From Methanosarcina sp. (GTDB taxonomy: Archaea; Halobacteriota; Methanosarcinia; Methanosarcinales; Methanosarcinaceae), in assembly GCF_028693135.1 (NCBI RefSeq), contig NZ_JAQUVZ010000029.1:1-43906 (forward strand): 43,906 nt of DNA, given 5' to 3'. Shown here one piece after another: positions 29,269 to 38,700 of this stretch. The translations under genes were made by a program, and so were the position numbers. Every line of letters starts with the position of its first letter. Positions within the stretch are counted from its first letter, which is position 1. The notes beneath the pieces were generated by a model. It was not told where the DNA came from, searched no databases, and worked only from the letters and a program-made list of their open reading frames with translations.

Positions 29269-29424
29269 TTATACAGGCATTAAAGAGTAAATTTTCTCTC
29301 TCTTCATCTTCCCCTGAGATGATGAAAGGCACTCAAGCGTACAGTAGATTGCCTTTTCCTCGACCTTTTTAAGGACTACAAACTCACTCCCACAAATCGG
29401 ACATGTTTTTTTCACGTACTCCAT
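29269..29424 (-). CDS. Small zinc-ribbon protein (51 residues)
   Basis: A short frame translates to MEYVKKTCPICGSEFVVLKK, then VEEKAIYCTLECLSSSQGKM and KREKIYSLMPV. Cys8, Cys11, Cys28 and Cys32 form a CPIC...CTLEC pattern, a likely zinc ribbon. A well placed GGTGAT Shine-Dalgarno (about five bases before the ATG) supports expression. It is upstream of the PASTA operon on the same strand with a 263-base gap. Such small ribbons often serve as adaptor or RNA/DNA-binding proteins; its role here is unknown. Confidence 0.7.
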   Translation of the reverse strand: MEYVKKTCPICGSEFVVLKKVEEKAIYCTLECLSSSQGKMKREKIYSLMPV

Positions 29425-29820
29425 TAAATATCACCCACTTGTTTTAATTTCAAATTTCTGTAACGCTTTTTGACAGGTAACAGCTACGGGTTTTATTCTA
29501 CGATATGGGATTAAATACGTAGAGGAATTCCATTATTTAAATGCATATATTATGTACTATATTATACTGATATCTCAATACGTCTCCCTAATTTTAATCC
29601 AACCAGGTTACTAATCGTAACTACGATTGTATATAGCTAGTTTTTAGATGAGTAAATAACTTTAGGAAAGATAGTTTCTGATAATTAGTACTGAAGAAGT
29701 AAGGGAGTTCTGTGGGAATTTGCAGGGTTTTCAAAAAAGACAAAATTAAAAATTGATTTAATAAATGAGCTTATCCTAAAGTGAATATTACGCTGAAATT
29801 ATAAATTCGACGTAATATTA
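29425..29820. other. A+T-rich intergenic region with an inverted repeat
   Basis: No gene is seen. AATATTACG (29784-29792) and CGTAATATT (29811-29819) form a perfect 9-bp inverted repeat with an 18-base spacer, directly before the decayed transposase. It may be related to the old element's end, or could be chance in A+T-rich sequence. Confidence 0.4.
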
Positions 29821-30036
29821 TTTTGTGAAATTGGCGACATTCTATGGAACATAGAACTGCATCTTTTTCCACAGAAACTACATACTGGAATTCCTCGTTT
29901 AGGCTTGAGGAAGTTAATGAATGAATTTTGTATGTCGTTATAACAGGTTGTACGTGAAAGGTGTTTCTTGTAACTATGGTTCTAAGTCAACAATTCATAG
30001 ATTTCATCTCTACTTGTGTGAACATGTACCTATCAG
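29821..30036 (+). pseudogene. Decayed IS5-type transposase fragment
   Basis: Two plus-strand frames give transposase-like peptides. The first reads PQKLHTGIPRLGLRKLMNEF and stops at TAA (about 29940); the second, after a frame change, reads GVSCNYGSKSTIHRFHLYLC, then EHVP. Together they match the N-terminal region of IS5-family transposases (PPxKxxTGRPRxDLRKVLNG ... GSKSTIHRRFQxW) from my memory of that family. The DDE core is missing. It is a remnant with no function. Confidence 0.7.
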
Positions 30037-30051
30037 AAGCTTTTCAATGAA

Positions 30052-30294
30052 TTACAAAATACTTATTACATGATAAATAATTGTCAAACTGAATACTAAC
30101 AACAATGGCAAAATTCCCATATTTAAAGAACTTTCTAGATATTCCTCCCAGTGATCTGATCCTGAAAGTACATATTTAAAACTAAGAAGTAAACCCAATC
30201 CGACTAAAGCCATATTATAGTAATCTGGGAGACCGCATACCATATTCATAATAATTGTACTTGATGATGTAGTAGTGATTATGCTTGAAAACAT
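30052..30294 (-). CDS. Small two-helix membrane protein
   Basis: An 80-residue frame with two hydrophobic stretches, MALVGLGLLLSFKYVLSG (about 28-45) and MGILPLLLVFSLTIIYHVISIL (about 59-80), joined by a short polar loop SDHWEEYLESS. No family is recognised. The N-terminus is Ser/Thr-rich. It stands alone between the dead transposase and the CPBP protease gene. Coding status is likely but not certain; no strong Shine-Dalgarno is visible. Confidence 0.5.
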   Translation of the reverse strand: MFSSIITTTSSSTIIMNMVCGLPDYYNMALVGLGLLLSFKYVLSGSDHWEEYLESSLNMGILPLLLVFSLTIIYHVISIL

Positions 30295-30485
30295 AAAATC
30301 TCAGCTCTTTTATAATTAAACGTTTATTATAGTTAGTGGTATGTACAATAAATTAGTCATCTTTAAGAAAATACAGAATACAAACTGAAATCTGCTTGTT
30401 TGCTATTTAAGTCTGCTTTTTAGTTTATACGAACAGTGATCAACTTAAGAGAATGTTGACTTCTTTTTAGAAACATTGGGTATAG

Positions 30486-31358
30486 TTAGAATATTCCGAG
30501 GCCATGCCCCAAATAAGGGATAATTCCGAAGGAAAATACGCTTATAAAGCCATGTACTAATGCAATGAAAGGAAGACTTCTTGTTCTATAGAACAAATAT
30601 CCAATTATAAATCCTGTAAAGGATGCATATAATATTTCATATGGAGATCCAAAACCGGAGTTCATGAGCCCGAAAATCAGGCTTGAAAGGACCAGACCAC
30701 CCCGTAACCCGAATATTCCCTCAAGTCTTGTCTGGAGGATTGACCTGAATAAGAGTTCTTCAGTAATCCCGACAAAGAAAACCATTACAACTGTAAGCTT
30801 TAAGATATTTATGAAAGAAAGATCAGGGATAAGTGGGGTTGTTTGCATGATAAACGATTCACCCTGCCCCAAGATAAAGCCAATAATAATTGACACAGGA
30901 AGATAATACCATATTTTTTTGAAACTCAGCCCTAACTGTTCATATGTAAACTGTTGACGAGTTATAATGACGGTCAAAGGAATTATCATTGGTATGTAAA
31001 TGTACTCAAAGGAGATAAGAGAATAATCAGGGAATGTAGGCACTGAAAAGTTGATAATGCGGAAGATTGGGAGTAACAAGAAGACTTGGCAGATGTTTCG
31101 AATTTCTTTCTCTTTTACGAATATGGAGATAAGAGATAAAGCTACCAGTATACCTGCATACAACAAGAGAGCAATTTTAATTTCTCCAGAATAAATCAAC
31201 GATTCGGGAAGAACAACTAGAAGAAGAAGAACGCCTGCAAGGGCTTCTCTACTCTGATACTTTGAATTTTTATGTTGTACTTCTGGATTTTCTGCTGATT
31301 TCCCGAAAATTGTGGTTTTTTCCCCGAAGTTTGTCATACTTAATTTCTCCATATTCAC
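30486..31358 (-). CDS. CPBP-family intramembrane protease-like protein
   Basis: The 290-residue protein has about eight membrane segments and matches the CPBP (Abi, CAAX protease/bacteriocin-processing) family. Motif 1 is present as EELLFRSILQ (Glu200, Glu201, Arg205). Motif 2, normally FxxxH, reads FGLMN, so its histidine is replaced by Asn233. Motif 3 is present as ALVHGF (His269). The missing ligand raises the question of altered or lost activity. It overlaps the DUF1616 gene upstream by four bases (GTGA), so the two are translated together. An ATG two codons later (31352) is an alternative start. Confidence 0.88.
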   Translation of the reverse strand: MNMEKLSMTNFGEKTTIFGKSAENPEVQHKNSKYQSREALAGVLLLLVVLPESLIYSGEIKIALLLYAGILVALSLISIFVKEKEIRNICQVFLLLPIFRIINFSVPTFPDYSLISFEYIYIPMIIPLTVIITRQQFTYEQLGLSFKKIWYYLPVSIIIGFILGQGESFIMQTTPLIPDLSFINILKLTVVMVFFVGITEELLFRSILQTRLEGIFGLRGGLVLSSLIFGLMNSGFGSPYEILYASFTGFIIGYLFYRTRSLPFIALVHGFISVFSFGIIPYLGHGLGIF

Positions 31359-32242
31359 TTTGCCTCTGATACATTTATCCAGAGATGAAGGTCTCGATAA
31401 GGGATATTCTTCTCGCTTTCATTGTAAAGCAGGAACCCGAGTTTCATATTATTTCCTTCGAACGAAGGGGCAATCGTAACTGGTTCTTCCCAGGTCTCGT
31501 TATGGTCAAGGCTTACTTGTCTTTGGTTTTCCGGAAGAGGAAGAGATCGGTTTTGAAGCCTTACTTCCATTGTGTAGTTTACAAGCCTGTACTCGTGGTT
31601 TACGATTCCAACAATTACTGTACCATTCTCTCCGAGTGTGTAGTTTGTTGGGTAATTGTCAGCCATCCCTTCAGGACCGAGAATATATAACTCAGTGCAG
31701 TGCTCTTCCTCTTTTGGGGTAACAACTACATAAAAAAGTGTTGCGACCGAGAGGAGTATTGAGAGGCCCGGGATGATCGTAACAGTTTTATCCAGCTTTG
31801 ACTCGGACTTATCCAATATTTCGTCTTTGAGGGAAAGTGTCATTTCCCTGAATGGCACTTCGAAAGCATCGGTTTCAGGGAGTTTTGCTCTTCTCAAGTA
31901 AGTAAGTACGCACATGAAAAAGGCGAGTCCGGACAGGCTGATCAGGATTGGTAGAAGCCGAATTCCCCAGGGGGTGTAGTTGAGTCCAAGCCCTATGAGG
32001 GGTATGACTGCAATACTAAGCCTGAAGGAAAGAGCGGTTCTTTCGATTCCATCAAGGTCGGATCTTGCAGGAAAGAGTGCAGCAATCAGGGCATACCCTG
32101 GAAGGAAAAGCACAAGAGGTAGCCCAAGTACTGCCCGGATAATAGTTGCGCTAAGTGAAGGAATAAGGACGAATGTATTGGCCAGTATTATAAAGATTAT
32201 TATGAGCAACAGATCAGAAGAAAGTTTCCTACGTTTTAACAT
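31355..32242 (-). CDS. DUF1616 membrane protein
   Basis: The 295-residue protein has four membrane segments in its first half (LLLIIIFIILANTFVLIPSL; AVLGLPLVLFLPGYALIAALF; LSIAVIPLIGLGL; LLPILISLSGLAFFMCVLTY), the DUF1616 pattern with the LPGYAL block. A fifth segment (SILLSVATLFYVVV, about 178-190) is followed by an exported beta-rich domain with likely N-glycosylation sites (NYT, NGT, NRS). DUF1616 proteins are widespread in archaea and often lie near surface-glycan or protein-sorting genes; their function is unknown. A box A (ATTTATAAAG on the minus strand, 32301-32310) fits as its promoter. Confidence 0.88.
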   Translation of the reverse strand: MLKRRKLSSDLLLIIIFIILANTFVLIPSLSATIIRAVLGLPLVLFLPGYALIAALFPARSDLDGIERTALSFRLSIAVIPLIGLGLNYTPWGIRLLPILISLSGLAFFMCVLTYLRRAKLPETDAFEVPFREMTLSLKDEILDKSESKLDKTVTIIPGLSILLSVATLFYVVVTPKEEEHCTELYILGPEGMADNYPTNYTLGENGTVIVGIVNHEYRLVNYTMEVRLQNRSLPLPENQRQVSLDHNETWEEPVTIAPSFEGNNMKLGFLLYNESEKNIPYRDLHLWINVSEAK

Positions 32243-32310
32243 AATTATCCCTAAAATAAGTGCATCCTGAAAATTTTTTTAGAAAACAGTCATGAGTATA
32301 CTTTATAAAT

Positions 32311-33567
32311 ATAATATTTTATGTTAGTCATTTTTAGTGTCGTGTCAATACTTAAGGATTGAACAATTCTGAATAGTTGTAACCGATTTTATATGAGATA
32401 TTACCGTTGACGCTACACTAGCCCAATATTCATATAATTTCAGCCATTGACCTATTTTTAAAAACTGCGAAAACAATCTACTTTCACTATAAAGCACTAT
32501 AATTTCTTTATATATATGTGATTTGATTATAATCTTCACTTATAATATTTTTCTGTGAATGTAATTTATGATAATTTCTCCATTAAGGTCCGAATTTTTC
32601 ATTAAATAATCTTGCTTTTCATACTTGCCTTTTTGTGATTATATTTTAAATCAAGTTTTCCTTCATCCGTTCAGAATAGTTATATTTTCAGAGAATGGGT
32701 GTGAAAAATATCGTTTCTAAAACTATTTTTTTGTTTTAACTTCTATAGTTAATTGAATTCCTCAAAAAACCTGAAAAAAAATTTAAACAGAATTCCTAAA
32801 TTATTATGTTAAATATTTAGTAGGACATCTTGTTTTTTACATTTGTCTTCAATAAATAATAAATATTATCTCTCAATTTAAAAGCATTTCAATTTAATTT
32901 ATATTTATTATTATTCAGCTTGGAAAAACAATCTCTATCGCCATCTTTTTTATTATTCAATGGGCAAATTTCTGTAAGTTTATTTTATTTAATTGTTGGT
33001 TATTGATTACGTTTTTTCATTTAGCTCTAATTTGACAAAAGCATACATTTTGTAATGTATAAATGGACTTTATGATTTTGTTTTCTTCCTATAATTCTAA
33101 TTTACATCTTTTGTCTATGATTTTTGACATTTATCATTTTACCTACCGGTAATATGTCAATGCAACGTGTTTGTTGTGAGAAAATTCGGTATTAATTAAC
33201 ATAATCTGTCAGATTGGGGTTTAGATCAGTTAGTAATCTATTTGTCTGTTTCCTTAAAATCAATATCATTCAACTGTTTTTTATAGGCTTAATCGTTCCT
33301 GGTATTTATTCTTTCTGAAACAAAGTAGTATCCAAAGTTATTTATATTTATAAGTTCTATTCGCAAATTAATCTAATTAATACTTAAATGTTATGAATTA
33401 TTTAAACCACTTTGCGATTTTTTAGCAAGCGTGTTATTCTTAAATGGTTGGTAGTAGGTTTACTATAATTTCGATCAAGTTGTTCCGAATTTATTTGTGA
33501 GTTAAATTTTATCAGTTACAGGCACTAGTCAAGTAAATTATTGCATTTCAGTTGTGGGTGAGTGAAT
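32311..33567. other. 1.3-kb A+T-rich intergenic region before the polysaccharide cluster
   Basis: No gene is supported here. A 64-codon minus frame at 32345-32539 has no ribosome site or recognisable motif. The sequence is strongly A+T-rich throughout with many T runs and TATA-like strings, so the promoter of the cluster cannot be singled out. No long hairpins or tandem repeats were found by eye. It separates the divergent DUF1616 gene and glycosyltransferase gene. Confidence 0.5.
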
Positions 33568-35100
33568 ATGTTGGGCATAGTTTCACCGGAGGTTGCAGTT
33601 ATTCTTCCGGCTTTTAATCGAGAAATTGAAATCGGGACAGTCGTGTTGATCACCAGACGATATGCAGACCGGGTCATCGTTGTAAATAATGGTAGTTCAG
33701 ATCAGTGTGCAGAAGTGGCCGAACTTGCAGGAGCCGAAGTAATTCAGGATTTTGTAAGCACGAGTAAAAATTTTTCTCTGAAAAAAGGTATTGAGGCAGC
33801 AGAAGGTGCCGATATCTTTGTCACGATGGACATGGATGTCTGCAGAGATCCAAAATTAATCCCGAAGATGATCAGGCCTATCAAAGAAGGAAAATTTGAC
33901 TTGATTGTAGGGACATGCTTAACCAAACATCAGAGAAATTCAGAAAATGTTCTTTTGATAAAAAATAAAAAGACAGGAGACAGACCAGTGGGTTTTATGG
34001 CCTTCTCAAAAGCCTGTCTAGAGAAACTTGATATTTCCGAGATCTACTTTAATCCCATTCGTTCCATCATATCCATCTGTGAAATAAATAAAATCAAGGT
34101 CTGTCACATTGACCTGCAGGAAGAGCACGAAAAAACTCTTTTCAAAGCCTACAAGATCGGAGTCGTGGTTCCCGCCTACAACGAAGCACTTTTGATCCAG
34201 GAAACAATTGATGGGATTCCTGATTACGTAGATAAGATCTATGTCATAAATGACTGTAGTACCGACCGTACAGGAGAGATCGTCGACCAGATGGTCGACA
34301 CCCGAATAGTGCCAATACATCACGAAGTTAACAAGGGTGTCGGAGCAGCCATCATAAACGGTTACAAAAGAGCCCTCGCCGATGAAATGGATCTGGTTGC
34401 GGTTATGGCTGGAGATAACCAGATGGATCCCACTCATCTTCCTCGCCTGTTGTTCCCTATTATTGAAGGGAAAGCAGATTATACCAAGGGTAATCGTCTC
34501 ATTTCAAAGGATCTGAGAAAAGGGATGAGCGCCTGGAGAGCCTTTGGTAATGGGCTCCTGACCTTGATCACAAAAATAGGCAGTGGTTACTGGAATATTG
34601 CGGATCCTCAAAACGGCTACACTGTAATATCACGAGAAGCACTTGAAGCACTTGACCTGGACTCAGTTTACACTTACTATGGTTACTGCAACGATCTCCT
34701 GATAAAACTCAACGCTTTTGGCCTGCAAACAATGGACGTATCAATGCCCGCACGTTATGGAAGGGAAACATCCACTATCAGGTACAGTGTATACATTAGA
34801 AAAGTTGCCCCCATGATTTTCAGAGGCTTTTTATGGAGGCTGAAGATGAAATACATAGTTCTTGACTTCCACCCTTTGGTTCTGTTTTATATTGCAAGTA
34901 TGTTACTGGTACCTATTGGGTTTTTATTTGGAGTATGGATCGTTATGCAAAAGTTAGTCTTTCACGGTCAGGTTTCGGCAAATTATCCCCTTCTGGATGT
35001 GTTTATTTCGCTTATGGGTATGCAATTACTTCTCTTTGCAATGTTCTTTGACATGCAAGTGAATAAGGCGACAAATTTGAATTATCCGAACTTAAACTAA
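33568..35100 (+). CDS. Tandem GT2 glycosyltransferase with C-terminal membrane anchor
   Basis: The 510-residue protein contains two GT2 domains. The first (about 5-185) reads VAVILPAFNREIEIGTVVLITRRYADRVIVVNNGSSDQ and has a DMD metal-binding triad, but looks shortened. The second (about 190-400) is complete: GVVVPAYNEALLIQETIDGI, INDCSTDRTGE, VNKGVGAAIINGYKRAL, GDNQMDP and the acceptor region DPQNGYTVISREAL. Two membrane helices follow (LVLFYIASMLLVPIGFLFGV; LLDVFISLMGMQLLLFAMF). GT2 enzymes of this type often load sugars on lipid carriers such as dolichyl phosphate. ATG 33568 is chosen because GGTGA lies six bases upstream; GTG 33562 is possible. Confidence 0.92.
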   Translation: MLGIVSPEVAVILPAFNREIEIGTVVLITRRYADRVIVVNNGSSDQCAEVAELAGAEVIQDFVSTSKNFSLKKGIEAAEGADIFVTMDMDVCRDPKLIPKMIRPIKEGKFDLIVGTCLTKHQRNSENVLLIKNKKTGDRPVGFMAFSKACLEKLDISEIYFNPIRSIISICEINKIKVCHIDLQEEHEKTLFKAYKIGVVVPAYNEALLIQETIDGIPDYVDKIYVINDCSTDRTGEIVDQMVDTRIVPIHHEVNKGVGAAIINGYKRALADEMDLVAVMAGDNQMDPTHLPRLLFPIIEGKADYTKGNRLISKDLRKGMSAWRAFGNGLLTLITKIGSGYWNIADPQNGYTVISREALEALDLDSVYTYYGYCNDLLIKLNAFGLQTMDVSMPARYGRETSTIRYSVYIRKVAPMIFRGFLWRLKMKYIVLDFHPLVLFYIASMLLVPIGFLFGVWIVMQKLVFHGQVSANYPLLDVFISLMGMQLLLFAMFFDMQVNKATNLNYPNLN

Positions 35101-35258
35101 TTTACGAAGATCGCGTCTGCTTGAAATAACTGGGAAGTCTGCAAGAAAGAGAGGTTGGGAATGTGAGACAAAATGATCGAGGATAAAAATGGTAATTTCA
35201 TAGTGGGATGGAGGTTTAATATCCTGTATATTTGCTCAAACTTTCATGGTGATCTCTG

Positions 35259-37010
35259 ATGCTAGACTTTAAAAATCGCGATTTTACGAGTCATAAGTTC
35301 CTTCGACTCTGTGAAGCAATATCCGGTGCCTACCCAACAGTAACAATGGCCGAGTATATGGAGAACCAGCATCCTAACCGTTTTATATTAATGCGCCACG
35401 ATGTTGATCGGATACCGGAACGTGCCTTGGGCATTGCCAGGATAGAACAAGAACTTGGCATCAGATCAACATATTATTTCAGGACGATAAAAAGCGTATT
35501 CAAATCTGAGATCATAAGTCAGATAAAGGATATGGGTCATGAGATCGGCTATCACTACGAGACCTTAAGCGAAGCAAACGGAGATCACGAAAAGGCACTG
35601 GATTTGTTTCGATCAAATCTGGAAAAAATAAGAGAGATCTGTGAGGTAAAAACAGTCTGCATGCACGGAAGGCCTCTTTCAAAATATGACAACCGCGAAC
35701 TCTGGAAGACCCACGATTTTAGGGATTTCGGAATAACCGGTGAAGCCTATCTTTCCATAGGAAATGATCTCAACTATTTATCTGATACTGGAAGGACGTG
35801 GGGTTATAAAAACAGTATCAGAGACTCTATCCCTGGTAAAACGGATCAAGTTTTTGCTGAAACGACTGATGAACTTATTGAATTAATAGAGAGAAGAGAA
35901 TTAAATAACCTTTATATTCTAACGCATCCAGAAAGATGGCCTTCAAGTATTCTTGGATGGGGCCTATATTATTCTACAGATCTCTCAGTCAATTTTGGAA
36001 AGAAAATTTTGATGAGGCACCGTGGAAAGAATCCGATTCATGTTAGGAGTAACAATAATTTATCGGTTACAGTTGATATTGAAGACTGGTATCATATCCC
36101 ATCTGTTTGTGGGTCAAGTTTCTCGGTTTACAAAAATGTAAGCGAATTTTTTGATAAATGGAACGAAAGATATGATTACTTGAGTGAGCCGACAAAAAGA
36201 ACATTGGATCTTCTGGATGAATTTAATATAACTGCAACTTTCTTTGTTGTTGCAGACGTTGCAGAGCATTACCCAGGTCTGATTGAATCCATCTCTGAGA
36301 GAGGGCATGAAATTGCATGTCACGGAGCGGATCATACATGCGTACTCGATCCAAAAACGAAAGAACTTCTTACGACCATTGAAGAATTTGAGGCAACAAC
36401 CAGAAAGGCAAAGAAACTACTTGAAAGAATATCCGGGCAAGAAGTAGTTGGATACAGGGCACCAAATGCAGCAGTTACAGGATGGATGCTTGACTCACTT
36501 GAAAAAATCGGATTTAAGTACGATTCTTCAGTATCTGTAAATTCACTGTATAATAAATCTGATTCTTCTCTAAGAGCTGTTTCCTCGTGTCCTTATTATC
36601 CAGCTCCGGGCAGTCTGGAACCTGCCTGTGGAAAAAGGAATTTTGTTGAATTCCCATGGGCCTATTACGACATGGGCATTAAGATTCCTACGTATGGTGG
36701 ACCTACTCTGAGGTTTTTAGGTTCTCATTTGATATCCAAAGGGTTAAAGCAGAGTTTGAATAGAGGTCATACGATTTTTTATTTTCATCCTATTGATATT
36801 TCTCTGGAGAATTTTCCATCCATTGGGAATAGAAGGCCCTTATATTGGGTTATAAAGGGTAAAATCGTAGAAGAAAAACTTCGTTACGTATTTAATGAGC
36901 TTGAAACTATTACGAAAGTACCTTTACGAAATCAGGTAGATAATAATTGGGGGGTGCAGCACAGGACTATAAAAAATCACCAAATACTAAATAATGAAAC
37001 ACATAATTAA
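35259..37010 (+). CDS. Two-domain polysaccharide deacetylase
   Basis: The 583-residue protein fuses two NodB-type polysaccharide deacetylase-like domains. The N-terminal one (about 1-262) has RHDVD, GHEIGYHYE, CMHGRPLSKYDNRELW and ILTHPERW. The C-terminal one (about 275-550) begins VTVDIEDWYHI and has FFVVADVAEHYP, GHEIACHGADHT, GYRAPNAAVTGWM and IFYFHPIDI, like the DUF3473/XrtA-linked deacetylases. The Asp and His residues that bind metal are retained in both. It probably removes acetyl groups from surface-glycan amino sugars. There is no signal peptide, so it may act on cytosolic lipid-linked precursors. GGTGAT lies six bases before the ATG. Confidence 0.88.
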   Translation: MLDFKNRDFTSHKFLRLCEAISGAYPTVTMAEYMENQHPNRFILMRHDVDRIPERALGIARIEQELGIRSTYYFRTIKSVFKSEIISQIKDMGHEIGYHYETLSEANGDHEKALDLFRSNLEKIREICEVKTVCMHGRPLSKYDNRELWKTHDFRDFGITGEAYLSIGNDLNYLSDTGRTWGYKNSIRDSIPGKTDQVFAETTDELIELIERRELNNLYILTHPERWPSSILGWGLYYSTDLSVNFGKKILMRHRGKNPIHVRSNNNLSVTVDIEDWYHIPSVCGSSFSVYKNVSEFFDKWNERYDYLSEPTKRTLDLLDEFNITATFFVVADVAEHYPGLIESISERGHEIACHGADHTCVLDPKTKELLTTIEEFEATTRKAKKLLERISGQEVVGYRAPNAAVTGWMLDSLEKIGFKYDSSVSVNSLYNKSDSSLRAVSSCPYYPAPGSLEPACGKRNFVEFPWAYYDMGIKIPTYGGPTLRFLGSHLISKGLKQSLNRGHTIFYFHPIDISLENFPSIGNRRPLYWVIKGKIVEEKLRYVFNELETITKVPLRNQVDNNWGVQHRTIKNHQILNNETHN

Positions 37011-37204
37011 TAATACTAACACTAATAATAATCATAATAATAATCATTTTATTCTATATTATGTCTCTCCTGTTTCATATAAAATCTGTAAAACCACTAT
37101 GATGCAAAATATGGCGAACAAAACGATAGCTATCTGACGTATTTGCAAGGAAGCAAAATATCTCACTCAGGAATAAATCCATTAAATCGAGGGGGAAAAT
37201 TTAA

Positions 37205-37981
37205 ATGATAAAATATAAAAATCGCGACTTCAGTCTTGATAAATTCAGTCAACTTTGTTCTGCAGTATCAGATAAGTACACATTTATTACCATGAGTGAA
37301 TATGTGACTGCAGGCGATAAGCTTCCAAAGCATTTTGTATTAATGCGTCATGATGTTGATAGATGGGCTAAAAATGCACTACAAACTGCAATTATAGAAA
37401 AAAAATTTGGAATAAAGGCAACTTATTATTTTAGAACCAATAAGAAGGCTTTTGTTCCTGAAATAATACAAGAAATTGAGAAGATGGGGCATGAGGTCGG
37501 ATATCACTATGAGGTACTGAGCACTGCAAAAGGAGACTATGAAAAAGCCATCAAATTATTCGAGGATGATGTGCAGAAATTCAGAGAGATCTGCAACCTC
37601 AAAACTGTCTGTATGCATGGAGCTGTGTTGTCAAAATATGATAACCGAGACCTCTGGAAAGAATATAATTTAAGTGATTTCGGAATTCTTGGAGAGGCGT
37701 ATTTATCTGCTGGAGACAATCTCAATTATTTCACTGATACAGGAAGGGGTTGGAATTCAAAGAGCAACCTGAGAGATTTTATCCCCGGTAAAATTGAACA
37801 GATCTCTGCTGAAACAACTGATGATCTTATTCAGTTGATTGATAACTGCGAAATCAGCAATTTCTATATTTCACTACATCCGGACCGATGGAAATCAAAT
37901 ATTGTTAATTGGAGTTTATTCTGGTTATATGATTTTGTACTTAATTCAGGGAAGAAGGTCTTGATGGCTGTGAGACAATGA
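37205..37981 (+). CDS. Polysaccharide deacetylase-like protein, paralogue of the upstream N-terminal domain
   Basis: The 258-residue protein matches residues 1-262 of the preceding gene almost throughout: KNRDFSLDKFSQLCSAVSDK, LMRHDVDRWAKNAL, YYFRT, GHEVGYHYEVLS, LKTVCMHGAVLSKYDNRDLW, LHPDRW. It therefore arose by duplication or domain capture. Metal-binding Asp (HDVD) and His residues are kept. A strong GGGGGAAA Shine-Dalgarno precedes the ATG. It overlaps the methyltransferase start by four bases (ATGA). Confidence 0.87.
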   Translation: MIKYKNRDFSLDKFSQLCSAVSDKYTFITMSEYVTAGDKLPKHFVLMRHDVDRWAKNALQTAIIEKKFGIKATYYFRTNKKAFVPEIIQEIEKMGHEVGYHYEVLSTAKGDYEKAIKLFEDDVQKFREICNLKTVCMHGAVLSKYDNRDLWKEYNLSDFGILGEAYLSAGDNLNYFTDTGRGWNSKSNLRDFIPGKIEQISAETTDDLIQLIDNCEISNFYISLHPDRWKSNIVNWSLFWLYDFVLNSGKKVLMAVRQ

Positions 37982-38667
37982 ATTTCCTTGACGATATTAT
38001 TAATAAACTGATCTCTGAAAATAATTTTAAATATTATCCAGAAGACAGATACTTTATAAAGCACGTTTTGAAATTTTCGGAAAATAAAAATGTAAAGGTT
38101 CTTGATGTTGGTTGTGGAAATGGGCACTACTCGTTTCTGTTTGAAAAATATGGGGCAAATGTAACTGCTTTTGATTATGATAAGACTTTAATTAAAAAAG
38201 CGAATGAGGAAAAAAGGGAAATCAACTCAAACGTGGAATTTATGATTGCTGATGGCAGATACCCTGAAAAATATTTTACTGATAAATTTGGGATTATATT
38301 TCTTTCTGGATTTGCATTATTTGGTATTAACCAGAACAAAGAACTGATGGAAAAATATCTATTGTTGCTTGATGAAGGAGGTAAATTGATATTTGTCCAT
38401 AGTTCTAATCTAACAGGGGATGTTAGAAAGACGCATTGGAGAAACCATAAAATGGAAGAGTTAAAATCCTTTTTTGAAAGCCTGGATTGTACAATTGAAG
38501 AAATTTATTTTTATGACAGGCATATTATTATTAAATTATTGCATTCTTTAGCATTCAATAACTTCTCAACAAAAATGCATGTATTAATATCGAAAATAAC
38601 AAAGTTACCCTGTTCTTTAGTCTTTATTGTAAAAAAGCATGGTCAAACTACAGGATCATGTATTTAA
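37978..38667 (+). CDS. SAM-dependent methyltransferase
   Basis: The 229-residue class I methyltransferase has the SAM motif VKVLDVGCGNGHYSFLFEKYG (about 40-60), the acidic second motif VTAFDYD, and a third motif DKFGIIFLSGFALFG. The C-terminal part (about 140-229) determines the acceptor and gives no family hint. In this cluster it could methylate a sugar of the surface glycan; another small molecule is possible. Its start overlaps the deacetylase stop, so they are translated together. Confidence 0.87.
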   Translation: MNFLDDIINKLISENNFKYYPEDRYFIKHVLKFSENKNVKVLDVGCGNGHYSFLFEKYGANVTAFDYDKTLIKKANEEKREINSNVEFMIADGRYPEKYFTDKFGIIFLSGFALFGINQNKELMEKYLLLLDEGGKLIFVHSSNLTGDVRKTHWRNHKMEELKSFFESLDCTIEEIYFYDRHIIIKLLHSLAFNNFSTKMHVLISKITKLPCSLVFIVKKHGQTTGSCI

Positions 38668-38700
38668 GTCAGGGAAAAATAATTTTGATACGGTGAGGAA

